From Streptomyces odontomachi (lineage in GTDB: Bacteria > Actinomycetota > Actinomycetes > Streptomycetales > Streptomycetaceae), in the NCBI RefSeq assembly GCF_024435355.1, contig NZ_JAMJWG010000025.1, forward strand, positions 80,835-144,834: a DNA stretch of 64,000 nt. Reading direction: 5' to 3'. The notes beneath the pieces were generated by a model that saw nothing but the letters and a program-made list of their open reading frames with translations, searched no databases and was not told the DNA's origin. Positions 43,305 through 50,724 of the stretch are shown here, in pieces (positions within the stretch are counted from its first letter, which is position 1; the number at the start of each line of letters is the position of its first letter). The translations under genes and the position numbers were made by a program.

Positions 43305-44483
43305 ATGACCAGCAACATCATCACGCCGAACACCACCAGCGAACCCTGGAACGACTGGCGGTGGCAGCAGCGCAACGCGGTACGCACCTCACGGCAGTTC
43401 GAGCAGCGTTTCCCGCGCTGCGACCGGGAGTTACTGGAGCGCATCGACCAGCACACCGTCAGCAGGAGGTTCCAGGTCACCCCGTACTACCTGAGCCTCA
43501 TCGACAAGGACCCCGACACCGGCGCACCGCTGGCCGAGGACCCGCTGTGGCGGCAGGTCGCCCCGCTCGACGAGGACAGCAGCGACGACCCGTACCGCTA
43601 CGACGGGAAGACCGAGAACTGGGAACTCGCGCACGAGATGGTGACCCCCATCGCGCAGCGCAAGTACGACAACCGCCTGATCGTGCGCTACGCGAACGTC
43701 TGCCACGCCTACTGCCAGTTCTGCTACGAGGCGCTGCGCACCCTCGACAAGGACTCGTCGAAGGAGACCTTCGACCACGACCACTGGCGGGACACCCTGT
43801 CCTACCTGGTGCAGCACCCGGAGGTCGAGGAGATCATCCTGAGCGGCGGCGAGCCGCTCATGCACGGCAACGAGCAGATAGACGCCCTGCTGGACGAGGC
43901 GCGGCAGGCCCGCCCCGACCTGATCCTGCGCATCCACACCCGTGCGCTGACGTTCAACCCCTACCGGGTCGACCCCGCACTCGTCGCGGTACTGGCCCGG
44001 CACGACGTGACCGCGATCGGCCTGCACATCACCCACCCGCACGAGCTCAGCCGCGCGTTCGACACGGCCGTGCGACGGCTGCATGAGGCCGTGCCCATCA
44101 TCTTCGCCAACGTCCCGCTGCTGGCCGGGGTCAACGACGATCCGGCCACCCTGCGCCGGTTGTGCATGGGGCTGTACCGGCGCGGCGTGCACGCCGGCTA
44201 CCTGTACCACTTCATGCCGCACAGCCCGGAGTCCGAGTGCTTCCACGTGCCGGTGCAGCGCGGGGTGGAACTGGTGCGCTCGCTGAAGCGGCACATCTCC
44301 AACCCGGCCGTCCCCGAGTACGTCCTGCCGCACTCCACCGGCAAGTACACGGTGCCCCTGGTCGACATCGACGCGGCGGACGGCTACCCGCGGCACACCG
44401 TCGACGACCACGGCTACCGGGTGCTGGAGCTGGTCAACTGGCAGGGCAAGCGGGTCCACTACCCGGACCGGGACCGGGCATGA
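43305..44483 (+). CDS. lysine-2,3-aminomutase-like radical SAM/PLP enzyme
   Basis: 392 residues. Radical-SAM cluster cysteines are Cys133, Cys137 and Cys140 (CHAYCQFC), with LSGGEPLM for SAM. The PLP lysine is kept as Lys347 in PHSTGKYTVPL, where KamA has GGGGK. The two aspartates that hold the substrate's side-chain amino group in lysine 2,3-aminomutase are not present: the corresponding segments read YHFMPHSPES and YVLPHSTGK. A 2,3-aminomutase on an amino acid other than lysine is therefore likely. Codon 43 is TTA (43431-43433), so bldA should limit expression to late growth. The stop overlaps the racemase-like start (ATGA). Confidence 0.9.
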   Translation: MTSNIITPNTTSEPWNDWRWQQRNAVRTSRQFEQRFPRCDRELLERIDQHTVSRRFQVTPYYLSLIDKDPDTGAPLAEDPLWRQVAPLDEDSSDDPYRYDGKTENWELAHEMVTPIAQRKYDNRLIVRYANVCHAYCQFCYEALRTLDKDSSKETFDHDHWRDTLSYLVQHPEVEEIILSGGEPLMHGNEQIDALLDEARQARPDLILRIHTRALTFNPYRVDPALVAVLARHDVTAIGLHITHPHELSRAFDTAVRRLHEAVPIIFANVPLLAGVNDDPATLRRLCMGLYRRGVHAGYLYHFMPHSPESECFHVPVQRGVELVRSLKRHISNPAVPEYVLPHSTGKYTVPLVDIDAADGYPRHTVDDHGYRVLELVNWQGKRVHYPDRDRA

Positions 44484-45676
44484 CCGAGACCGCGGTCCGC
44501 TCCTCCCCGGCCCTGCTGGCCGCGGCCCGGCTGGCGAAGACCGTCTCCGGCGACGCGATCCGCCACAACGTGACCGTGCTGCGCTCGGCCGCCGGCGGCC
44601 GGCGGATCATGGCCGTCGTCAAGGGCGACGCGTACGGGCTCGGCGCGCCCGCGGTCGGTGAGCTGCTGGTGGCGTCGGGCGTCGACGCGCTTGCGGTGGA
44701 CACCGTCGCCGAAGGCGTCGCGCTGCGGGAGCACGGCAGCACCGCGCCGCTGCTGGTGATGGACGTCGACGTCGACGAGAACGCCGAGGCGTGCGCCCGG
44801 TACCGGCTGACGCCGGCGGTCGCCACCGTCGAGCAGGTGGCACGCCACGAGGCGGTGGCGCAGCGGCGCGGGGCACCCGTGCGCGTGTGGCTGCGGGCCA
44901 ATGTCGGCTTCAACCGTTTCGGGCCGCGCGAGGAGCGGGACTTCGACGCGGTGCTCGACCGGTTGCGCCAGGCACGCCCCGCGGTGCTCGTGACCGGGTT
45001 CTTCGCGCACCTGTCGAGCTCCGCGCACGACGCGGCGGAGACCGTCGAGCAGGCCGCCACGTTCGCGTCCCGCCTCGAGCGGGTGCGTGCGGTGCTCGGT
45101 GCGGGCGTCGCGGCCAGTCTTGCGGCGACCCACGGGGTGCTGCACCCGGCGGCGTTGCACGGCACCGACTGGGTGCGCCCGGGCATCGGGCTGTACGGGC
45201 TGCTCGTGCCGGCCGGCCGGTCCCTGCCGGGCTGGGACGGCTCCGGGCTGCACCGGCTGCGCCCGGCCGTCACCGTGCGGGCCCGGGTGCTCGACGTCGT
45301 CACGCTCACCCGTGCGGAGGGCCTCGGCTACGACCGGGTCGCCGCCGTCGCACCCGGCCGCCGGGTCGCCTCCGTGGCCATCGGCTTCTCGCGGGGCCTG
45401 GCCGGGGCGCCCGCCGGGTTCACGGGGCTGCTGCACGGACGCGGCTGCCCGATGGTGGGCCGGCCCGGTATGGACTGCACCCAGTTCGATGTGACCGACG
45501 CGCCCGGGGCGCGCCCCGGCGACTGGATGACCTTCATCGGGTCCGAGCCGGACGGCCGCGGCGCGGCACGCACCGCCCAGCAGGTCGCCGCCGAGCTGAA
45601 CCTGAGCCTGTACGAACTGCTCGCGACGCTGCGGATGCCGGTACGGCTCGACGATTCCGTGGCGGACATCAGGTGA
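44480..45676 (+). CDS. alanine racemase-like fold-type III PLP enzyme
   Basis: 398 residues, coupled to the aminomutase gene (ATGA). PLP-Lys48 lies in MAVVKGDAYGLG. The second catalytic base appears as Tyr in LGYDRVA, and RPGMDCTQFDV matches the conserved C-terminal VSMDQ-type segment. The architecture is an N-terminal barrel and C-terminal beta domain, as in Alr. Both catalytic residues are kept, so racemisation or epimerisation of an amino acid is expected. The substrate pocket is too divergent to call alanine. Within a biosynthetic block it may invert the stereocentre of a cluster intermediate instead of supplying cell-wall D-alanine. Confidence 0.9.
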   Translation: MTETAVRSSPALLAAARLAKTVSGDAIRHNVTVLRSAAGGRRIMAVVKGDAYGLGAPAVGELLVASGVDALAVDTVAEGVALREHGSTAPLLVMDVDVDENAEACARYRLTPAVATVEQVARHEAVAQRRGAPVRVWLRANVGFNRFGPREERDFDAVLDRLRQARPAVLVTGFFAHLSSSAHDAAETVEQAATFASRLERVRAVLGAGVAASLAATHGVLHPAALHGTDWVRPGIGLYGLLVPAGRSLPGWDGSGLHRLRPAVTVRARVLDVVTLTRAEGLGYDRVAAVAPGRRVASVAIGFSRGLAGAPAGFTGLLHGRGCPMVGRPGMDCTQFDVTDAPGARPGDWMTFIGSEPDGRGAARTAQQVAAELNLSLYELLATLRMPVRLDDSVADIR

Positions 45677-45726
45677 ACACATCGGGTGAAGACATCGGGG
45701 AGACAAGTGATCAAGGGAGCAATGCC

Positions 45727-46851
45727 GTGATCGACGACCTGTCCTTGGAACGCGTCCCGCCCCGTGCCGGCGTGCTGCGCTCGGCCGATCAGGTCCCGCC
45801 GGGGTCGGTGGAGAGCCTGCTGGGCGAGAGCCTGCGGGGCCCGACGGAGCCGCTGGAACTCAACCCGCACCACCGGACCCTGCTGGCCACCCTCCGCGAG
45901 CGCCTCGACCTCGGGCTGCGCGGTGGCGACGAGGACGCCCTGCTCGACGTGCACCGCAGCGCGTACACGGTCTACGAGGCCGTGCTCGGCCACCCGCTGG
46001 GCCCCGCCGTGCACGAGCGCAGCGCCTGGTTCAACGCGTTCCGCTCGATCTACGAGGACGCGGTGCTGCGCGGCGACGTCGAGGAGATCACCGACCGGCT
46101 GCCGCCCGAGGGGGACGCCACCCGCCCGGACTTCGTGCGGGACTGGTTCCTGACCGAGGCCAAGCAGCGCAACGCGCTGGACCGCACGGTGGAGACCGCG
46201 CTGGCCGAGCGGGCAACGCTGGACCAGCTGGCCCGCTTCATCCAGGCCGACGGCTACCTCAACTACCGCTTCTACGACGCCCTCGTGCTGGCCCAGCCGC
46301 ACTTCATGGAGACCGTCAAGCACGAGATCAGCCAGCACATGTGGGACGAGTGCGGCGAGGGCACCCAACACCGCGCCCACACCCTCCAGTTCACCCGGGG
46401 CCTGCGCACCCTGTCGCTGTCGCTCCCGGACGTCCCCCCGTGGGAGGACTGGCGGCCCTACGCCGGCCACAACCTGTACTTCGTGCTCGCCTGCAACCGC
46501 CGGCACTACTTCAAGGCGCTCGGCAGCCTCGCCATGCCCGAGCTGTTCGACGTGGACCGTGACGCCGCGGTGGTCAAGGGCCTGGAGCGGCACGGCTACA
46601 CCGGGTCGGAGGACTTCGAGTTCTTCCACAGCCACATCGAGGGCGACGCCGAGCACGGGCCCGAGTGGCTGGACGGCGTCATCCTGCCCATCGTGGCCGC
46701 GGAACCCGACGCGGGCATCGAGCTGATCACCGGTGGCGCGCTGCGGATGCTCGCCATGCGCCGCTACAACGAGTACCTCGCCGAACGGCTCGGCCTCGGC
46801 GACCCAGGCACCGCTGCGAGCCCCGGAGCGGCGACGGAAGGACCCGAGTGA
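45727..46851 (+). CDS. haem-oxygenase-like diiron oxygenase/oxidase (HDO) family enzyme
   Basis: 374 residues from the GTG at 45727, which has AAGGGAG seven bases upstream. A GTG at 45673 overlapping the racemase stop would add 18 residues but has no such site. The protein is all-helical with ETVKHEISQHMWDECGEG, an RAHTLQF helix and FFHSHIEGDAEHG. These carry the Glu/His and His-x3-Asp-x2-His ligands expected for the iron-containing redox enzyme family with a haem-oxygenase/TenA-like fold and a non-haem diiron site. Relatives cleave C-C bonds, desaturate or N-oxygenate amino acids. It is probably the key oxidative step of this cluster. Its stop overlaps the aminotransferase start. Confidence 0.85.
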   Translation: MIDDLSLERVPPRAGVLRSADQVPPGSVESLLGESLRGPTEPLELNPHHRTLLATLRERLDLGLRGGDEDALLDVHRSAYTVYEAVLGHPLGPAVHERSAWFNAFRSIYEDAVLRGDVEEITDRLPPEGDATRPDFVRDWFLTEAKQRNALDRTVETALAERATLDQLARFIQADGYLNYRFYDALVLAQPHFMETVKHEISQHMWDECGEGTQHRAHTLQFTRGLRTLSLSLPDVPPWEDWRPYAGHNLYFVLACNRRHYFKALGSLAMPELFDVDRDAAVVKGLERHGYTGSEDFEFFHSHIEGDAEHGPEWLDGVILPIVAAEPDAGIELITGGALRMLAMRRYNEYLAERLGLGDPGTAASPGAATEGPE

Positions 46852-47945
46852 GCGCGGACGTGGAGAACCCGTTTCCCTCCCTGGAGATGACCGAGCGTGC
46901 CGTCGGCCGGCAGGCCAGGGAACGGTTGAGCACCAACGAGAACGAGTTCGGGCCCGCCCCCGAGGTGGTCGAGGCCATCGCGGCGGCGGCGGCCGAGGTG
47001 CACCGCTACCCCGACTGCGACCACCTCGTGCTGCGCGAGCGGCTCGCCGGCCGGCTCGGGGTGTCCCCGGACGGCATCCGGATCGGCTCCGGCGTGGACG
47101 GTCTGATCGGCCAGGTCTGCCGTACCTTCCTGGGTCCCGAACGGGACGCGGTGACCAGCGACGCCACCTATCCGACCTTCGGCTACTTCGCCCATGCCGC
47201 CGGGGCTGAGGTCCACCAGGTGCCGTACCTGTCGGACGCGCCGAACCTGCGGGCGCTGGTGAAGTGCGCGCACCGCAGGCGGGCCGACGTCGTCTACATC
47301 GCCGACCCCGACAACCCCTCCGGCGCCCTGCACGGCCGGACGGCCCTGCTGGCGCTGGCGGACGAACTGCCGGAACACACCGTGCTGGTCGTCGACGGCG
47401 CCTACGCCGAATACGCCGCACACGCCGACCCGGCCACCCAGCTGACCGCCGACGACCTGGCGTCCCGTCGCATCCTGTGGCTGCGCACGTTCTCCAAGGC
47501 GTATGCGCTGGCCGGGCTGCGGATCGGGTACGCGGTCGGCCAGCCCAGGTTGGTCCGTGCGCTCGCGGACGGTGCCGAGCACTACGTGGTGGGCCGGATC
47601 GCGGAGGCCGCGGCGCTCGCCGCGCTCGACGCCGGCGAGCACCTCACCCGGGTGCTCTCCGAGACCGCCGCCGGCCGGGCGCACTACGCCACCGCCTTCG
47701 ACGAGCTGGGGTTCACCGTGCTGCACGGGCACACCAACTTCGTGACGGTGCGGCTGCCCTCGCCGGCCGACGCCAAGCGGCTCGCCGAGGAGTTGCAGGC
47801 GCTCGGCGTCTTCGTACGGCAGCTGGCCGCCGCACCGGGGCTGACCGACTGCCTGCGGATCAGCGTCGGTCCGGCCCGCCAACGTGCCCTCGTCCTGGAC
47901 GCCGTCGCACGCAGCGGTGTCCGTCCCTCCCCCGTCTCCCCCTAG
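46848..47945 (+). CDS. HisC-like class I/II aminotransferase
   Basis: 365 residues, GTG start overlapping the HDO stop (GTGA). A fold-type I PLP enzyme with LSTNENEFGP at the N-terminus (HisC/CobD-like), ADPDNPSGA, VDGAYAEYA and PLP-Lys217 in RTFSKAYALAGLRIGYA. A histidinol-phosphate-type aminotransferase, but not in a his operon, so it probably transfers an amino group to or from the cluster intermediate. The C-terminus is normal in length. The TAG stop spans the junction with the MITE-like element: TA is the flanking dinucleotide and G is the first base of the element. Confidence 0.93.
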   Translation: MSADVENPFPSLEMTERAVGRQARERLSTNENEFGPAPEVVEAIAAAAAEVHRYPDCDHLVLRERLAGRLGVSPDGIRIGSGVDGLIGQVCRTFLGPERDAVTSDATYPTFGYFAHAAGAEVHQVPYLSDAPNLRALVKCAHRRRADVVYIADPDNPSGALHGRTALLALADELPEHTVLVVDGAYAEYAAHADPATQLTADDLASRRILWLRTFSKAYALAGLRIGYAVGQPRLVRALADGAEHYVVGRIAEAAALAALDAGEHLTRVLSETAAGRAHYATAFDELGFTVLHGHTNFVTVRLPSPADAKRLAEELQALGVFVRQLAAAPGLTDCLRISVGPARQRALVLDAVARSGVRPSPVSP

Positions 47946-48234
47946 GGCCTGTCCGGCGGATCTTGCCGCGGTCGCGGGGTTGGCACGCCCTCCCCCACTG
48001 CCTTAAAGGCGTGGGAGGTACCCCCAGCGGCGTTGTCGTCGGTTTCCCCCAAGCTCTCAACTTCGTTCGAGCAGGGAGGTACCCCCGTCGCTCCGCGTCG
48101 ACGCCCTCCTCCGCCTTGCAGCATGGGGGCACCTCCCACGCCTTTAGGGCAGTGGGGGAGCACCAGACCCCGCTCACGTGCACCGATAAGGGAACCGTTA
48201 CCCGAATGCGGCCTGATCCGCCGGACAGGCCCTA
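47943..48234. mobile_element. 288 bp MITE-like palindromic element with TA flanks
   Basis: The termini GGGCCTGTCCGGCGGATC (47945-47962) and its exact complement (48215-48232) are 18 bp perfect inverted repeats, each flanked by TA. Inside, a second pair of 36-base arms (47990-48025 and 48125-48160) matches at 34 positions. There is no coding capacity for a transposase. This is the form of a non-autonomous miniature element with TA target duplication. It fills the gap between the aminotransferase and SAM synthetase genes. A fragment of the same terminus is at 36964. Confidence 0.8.
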
Positions 48235-48249
48235 AGCCGAGGAGTCCGC

Positions 48250-49428
48250 ATGGTTCAGCCTTCCGCCGAGCCGACCGCAGTGCAGATCGCCGAATCGGTG
48301 TGCCCCGGGCACCCCGACAAGGTCGCCGACCAGATATCGGACAGCGTGCTGGACGCCTTCCTCGCCACCGACCCGTTCGCGCGGGTCAACTGCGAGGTGC
48401 TGGTCACCCGGGGAACCGTGGTGGCCACCGGGCAGATCACCTCCACCGCCGACGTGGACGTGGAGGCCACCGTCCGCGGGGTGCTGGATCGGGTGGGCTA
48501 CCACGACGAGGCACGGCACGGCCTGTCGGCCGAGCGCAGCGAGGTACGCCTGCTGCTGGACCGGCAGTCGCCGGAGATCGCCCACCGGGTCGACGAGGGC
48601 GGTGCCGGTGACTCGGGCATCGTCTACGGCTACGCGACCGACGAGACCCCGGAACGGATGCCGCTCAGCTGCGTGCTGGCGCACGACATCGCACGGCGCG
48701 TCAGCACCACGCGCGACGACGACGGTGCCCGGCTGCTCGGCCCGGACGGCAAGGTCCAGGTCCAGCTCTCCGGCAGCGCGGCCGACGAACGCACCGGGCA
48801 GCAGGCCGTGGTGGTGGTCTCCGCACAGCACCCCGCCGAGCTGGGCCTCGACGAGCTGACCGGGATGGTCGCCGAGAAGCTGGTGGGCCCGGCGCTGCGC
48901 GAGCGCGGCGTCGCTCCCGCCCGGGTGTACGTGAACCCGGCCGGCACGTTCGTGGTGGGCGGTCCTTCGGCCGACGCGGGCCTGACGGGCCGCAAGTTGA
49001 TGGTGGACGCCTACGGCGGCCTGGTGCGGCACGGTGGCGGGTGCTGCTCGGGCAAGGACGCGACCAAGGTCGACCGCTCGGGCGCGTACGCGGCCCGGTA
49101 CCTGGCGGTGAACCTGGTGGCCGCCGGGCTGGCCCGGCGCTGCCGGGTCGGCCTGGGCTACGCCATCGGCGAGCCGCTGCCGGTCTGGGTGGACGTGGAC
49201 TTCCTGGGCACCGGGAGCATCGGCGCGGCGCAGGTCGCGCAGGCGTTGCCGAACCTGGTAGACCTCCGGGTGGAGGCCGTGATCGAACGGCTGGGGCTGC
49301 GCAAGGTGGCGTTCCTGCCGACGGCGACCTACGGCCACTTCGGCCGGCTCGACACGGCCTTCCCCTGGGACGGGACCGGCCTGGCCGCGGACCTCCAGGC
49401 CCATTTCGGTGACACCACGGCACACTGA
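48250..49428 (+). CDS. metK: S-adenosylmethionine synthetase (probably an extra, cluster-linked copy)
   Basis: 392 residues with the MetK signatures CPGHPDKVADQISDSVLDA, GAGDSGIVYGYATDETPERMPL (usually GAGDQG), GLTGRKLMVDAYGG and CCSGKDATKVDRSGAY (usually AFSGKDPTKVDRS). It is a functional-looking ATP:methionine adenosyltransferase. Divergence at these normally invariant motifs and its location outside a housekeeping context suggest a second copy dedicated to the cluster. It would supply SAM for the radical SAM enzyme, or for a SAM-consuming step outside the window. Its promoter may lie in, or be replaced by, the MITE-like element upstream. Confidence 0.95.
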   Translation: MVQPSAEPTAVQIAESVCPGHPDKVADQISDSVLDAFLATDPFARVNCEVLVTRGTVVATGQITSTADVDVEATVRGVLDRVGYHDEARHGLSAERSEVRLLLDRQSPEIAHRVDEGGAGDSGIVYGYATDETPERMPLSCVLAHDIARRVSTTRDDDGARLLGPDGKVQVQLSGSAADERTGQQAVVVVSAQHPAELGLDELTGMVAEKLVGPALRERGVAPARVYVNPAGTFVVGGPSADAGLTGRKLMVDAYGGLVRHGGGCCSGKDATKVDRSGAYAARYLAVNLVAAGLARRCRVGLGYAIGEPLPVWVDVDFLGTGSIGAAQVAQALPNLVDLRVEAVIERLGLRKVAFLPTATYGHFGRLDTAFPWDGTGLAADLQAHFGDTTAH

Positions 49429-49482
49429 GTTTTCCCGGGGGACGCTGTGGTCCACAATCGCTCCGCGACGGGCCGGACCCCC

Positions 49483-49600
49483 GGCCGACTGCATGTCCCG
49501 GGGGATGACCCCCGGACCCCCGGCCGACTGCATGTCCCGGGGGATGACCCCCGGACCCCCGGCCGACTGCATGTCCCGGGGGATGACCCCCGGACCCCCA
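49483..49600. repeat. three 39 bp direct repeats with hairpins
   Basis: Units start at 49483, 49522 and 49561 and are essentially identical; a degenerate fourth follows. Each contains the stem CCGGGGG-ATGA-CCCCCGG. Position after the SAM synthetase stop suggests terminators or a transcript-stabilising array. Confidence 0.85.
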
Positions 49601-49658
49601 GCCGGAAAAACGGGCCAGTCGGGTGACCGGCGCGGGCATCGCGCGGGAAACCTGAGTA
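49567..49658 (-). repeat. ~95 bp element, right (inverted) copy
   Basis: Read on the - strand it starts at 49658 with TACTCAGGTTTCCCGCG and follows the left copy (42121-42216) closely through CCGGCTGGGGGTCCGGGGG to CATGCAG, with scattered substitutions and a few small gaps. It overlaps the last 39 bp repeat. Together the copies bracket 42.2-49.5 kb. Confidence 0.85.
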
Positions 49659-49704
49659 GCTCCAGGCCCGGTCCGGTGACACGACAGCACAGTAAGGGAG
49701 ACCT

Positions 49705-50724
49705 ATGAGCGACGCGGGCGGGAACTCCGGCACGAACGGGCGGGCCGACGGCGACACGGACGGGTCGGCGGGCAGCGAGGCGGGGTTGAGCACCCTGAGC
49801 ACCCAGGGTCTCGGTCTGGCCGGCGTGGTCGGCTTCAGCCTCACCCTCCCCGTCACCCGGTACGCCGTGCCCGCGTTCGGTCCGGAGCTGGTGGGGCCGG
49901 GGCGGGCCCTGCTGGCGGCGCTGATCGCGGTGCTGCTGCTCGTGGTGCTGCGCCGTCCGGTGTTCCCGCCCCGGCGCTCGCTCGTGTCGGTCGTCGTCGT
50001 CGCCATCGGGTCGGTCGTCGGCTTCCCGTTGCTGACCGCGCACGCGCTCAAGTCGGTCTCGGCGAGCCACGCGGCCGTGATGATCGCCTTCCTGCCCGCC
50101 GCCACCGCCGTGATGGCGACGGCGCGGGCCAGGGAGAAGCCCACGCTGGTCTTCTGGGCGTGGTGCGGCGCCGGCACCGCGCTCATCGCCGGCTACCTGG
50201 CGCTGGGCGCCGACAGCCAGTTCGGCGCCGGTGATGTGGAGCTGATCCTGGCGGTGCTGCTGTGCGCGCTGGGGTACGCGGAGGGCGGGGTGCTGTCCCG
50301 TGAAGCGCCCGGCTGGCTGGTCACCTGCTGGTCGCTGATCATCGGGTTCCCCGCCGTCCTCGCCATCGTGCTGGTCACCGGCCTGCCGTCGGAGGCGTCG
50401 CTGACCTGGCGCACCGTCGGCGCCTTCCTCTACCTGGCGGTGGGCAGCTCCCTGATCGCCTTCTTCTGCTGGTACCGGGCGCTCGCCGCGGGCGGGGTGG
50501 CGAAGGTCGGGCAGATCCAGCTGCTCCAGCCCATCCTCACCATGCTGTTCGCCAGCCTGCTGCTGGACGAGCCGCTCAACGGCGTGATGCTGCTGGTCGG
50601 CCTCGGGGTCGGTGGCACGGTCCTCATGGCGCAGCGGACCCGGGTACCTGCTGCTCCGGCGCCGGCTGCGGCCGGGGCGACGGCCGGGAGCGACGACTCC
50701 GTAGCATCGCGCCGGACACCGTGA
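49705..50724 (+). CDS. EamA/DMT-family transporter (probable metabolite exporter)
   Basis: 339 residues with ten hydrophobic segments in two EamA repeats. The N-terminus is an unusual ~30-residue Gly/Asp/Ser-rich cytoplasmic tail, and the C-terminus is Ala/Pro-rich. GPELVGPGRALLAALIAVLLL and FCWYRALAAGGVAKVGQIQLLQPILTMLFA are typical EamA helices. Such carriers often export amino acids and related small molecules. It lies directly after the six-gene unit and is the obvious candidate to export its product or provide self-resistance. Its 3' end overlaps the convergent symporter gene by 101 bp. Confidence 0.9.
   Translation: MSDAGGNSGTNGRADGDTDGSAGSEAGLSTLSTQGLGLAGVVGFSLTLPVTRYAVPAFGPELVGPGRALLAALIAVLLLVVLRRPVFPPRRSLVSVVVVAIGSVVGFPLLTAHALKSVSASHAAVMIAFLPAATAVMATARAREKPTLVFWAWCGAGTALIAGYLALGADSQFGAGDVELILAVLLCALGYAEGGVLSREAPGWLVTCWSLIIGFPAVLAIVLVTGLPSEASLTWRTVGAFLYLAVGSSLIAFFCWYRALAAGGVAKVGQIQLLQPILTMLFASLLLDEPLNGVMLLVGLGVGGTVLMAQRTRVPAAPAPAAAGATAGSDDSVASRRTP

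Noticed and set aside
49483..49600. CRISPR-like array
   Set aside because: The 39 bp units are contiguous with no unique spacers, and no cas genes are present.
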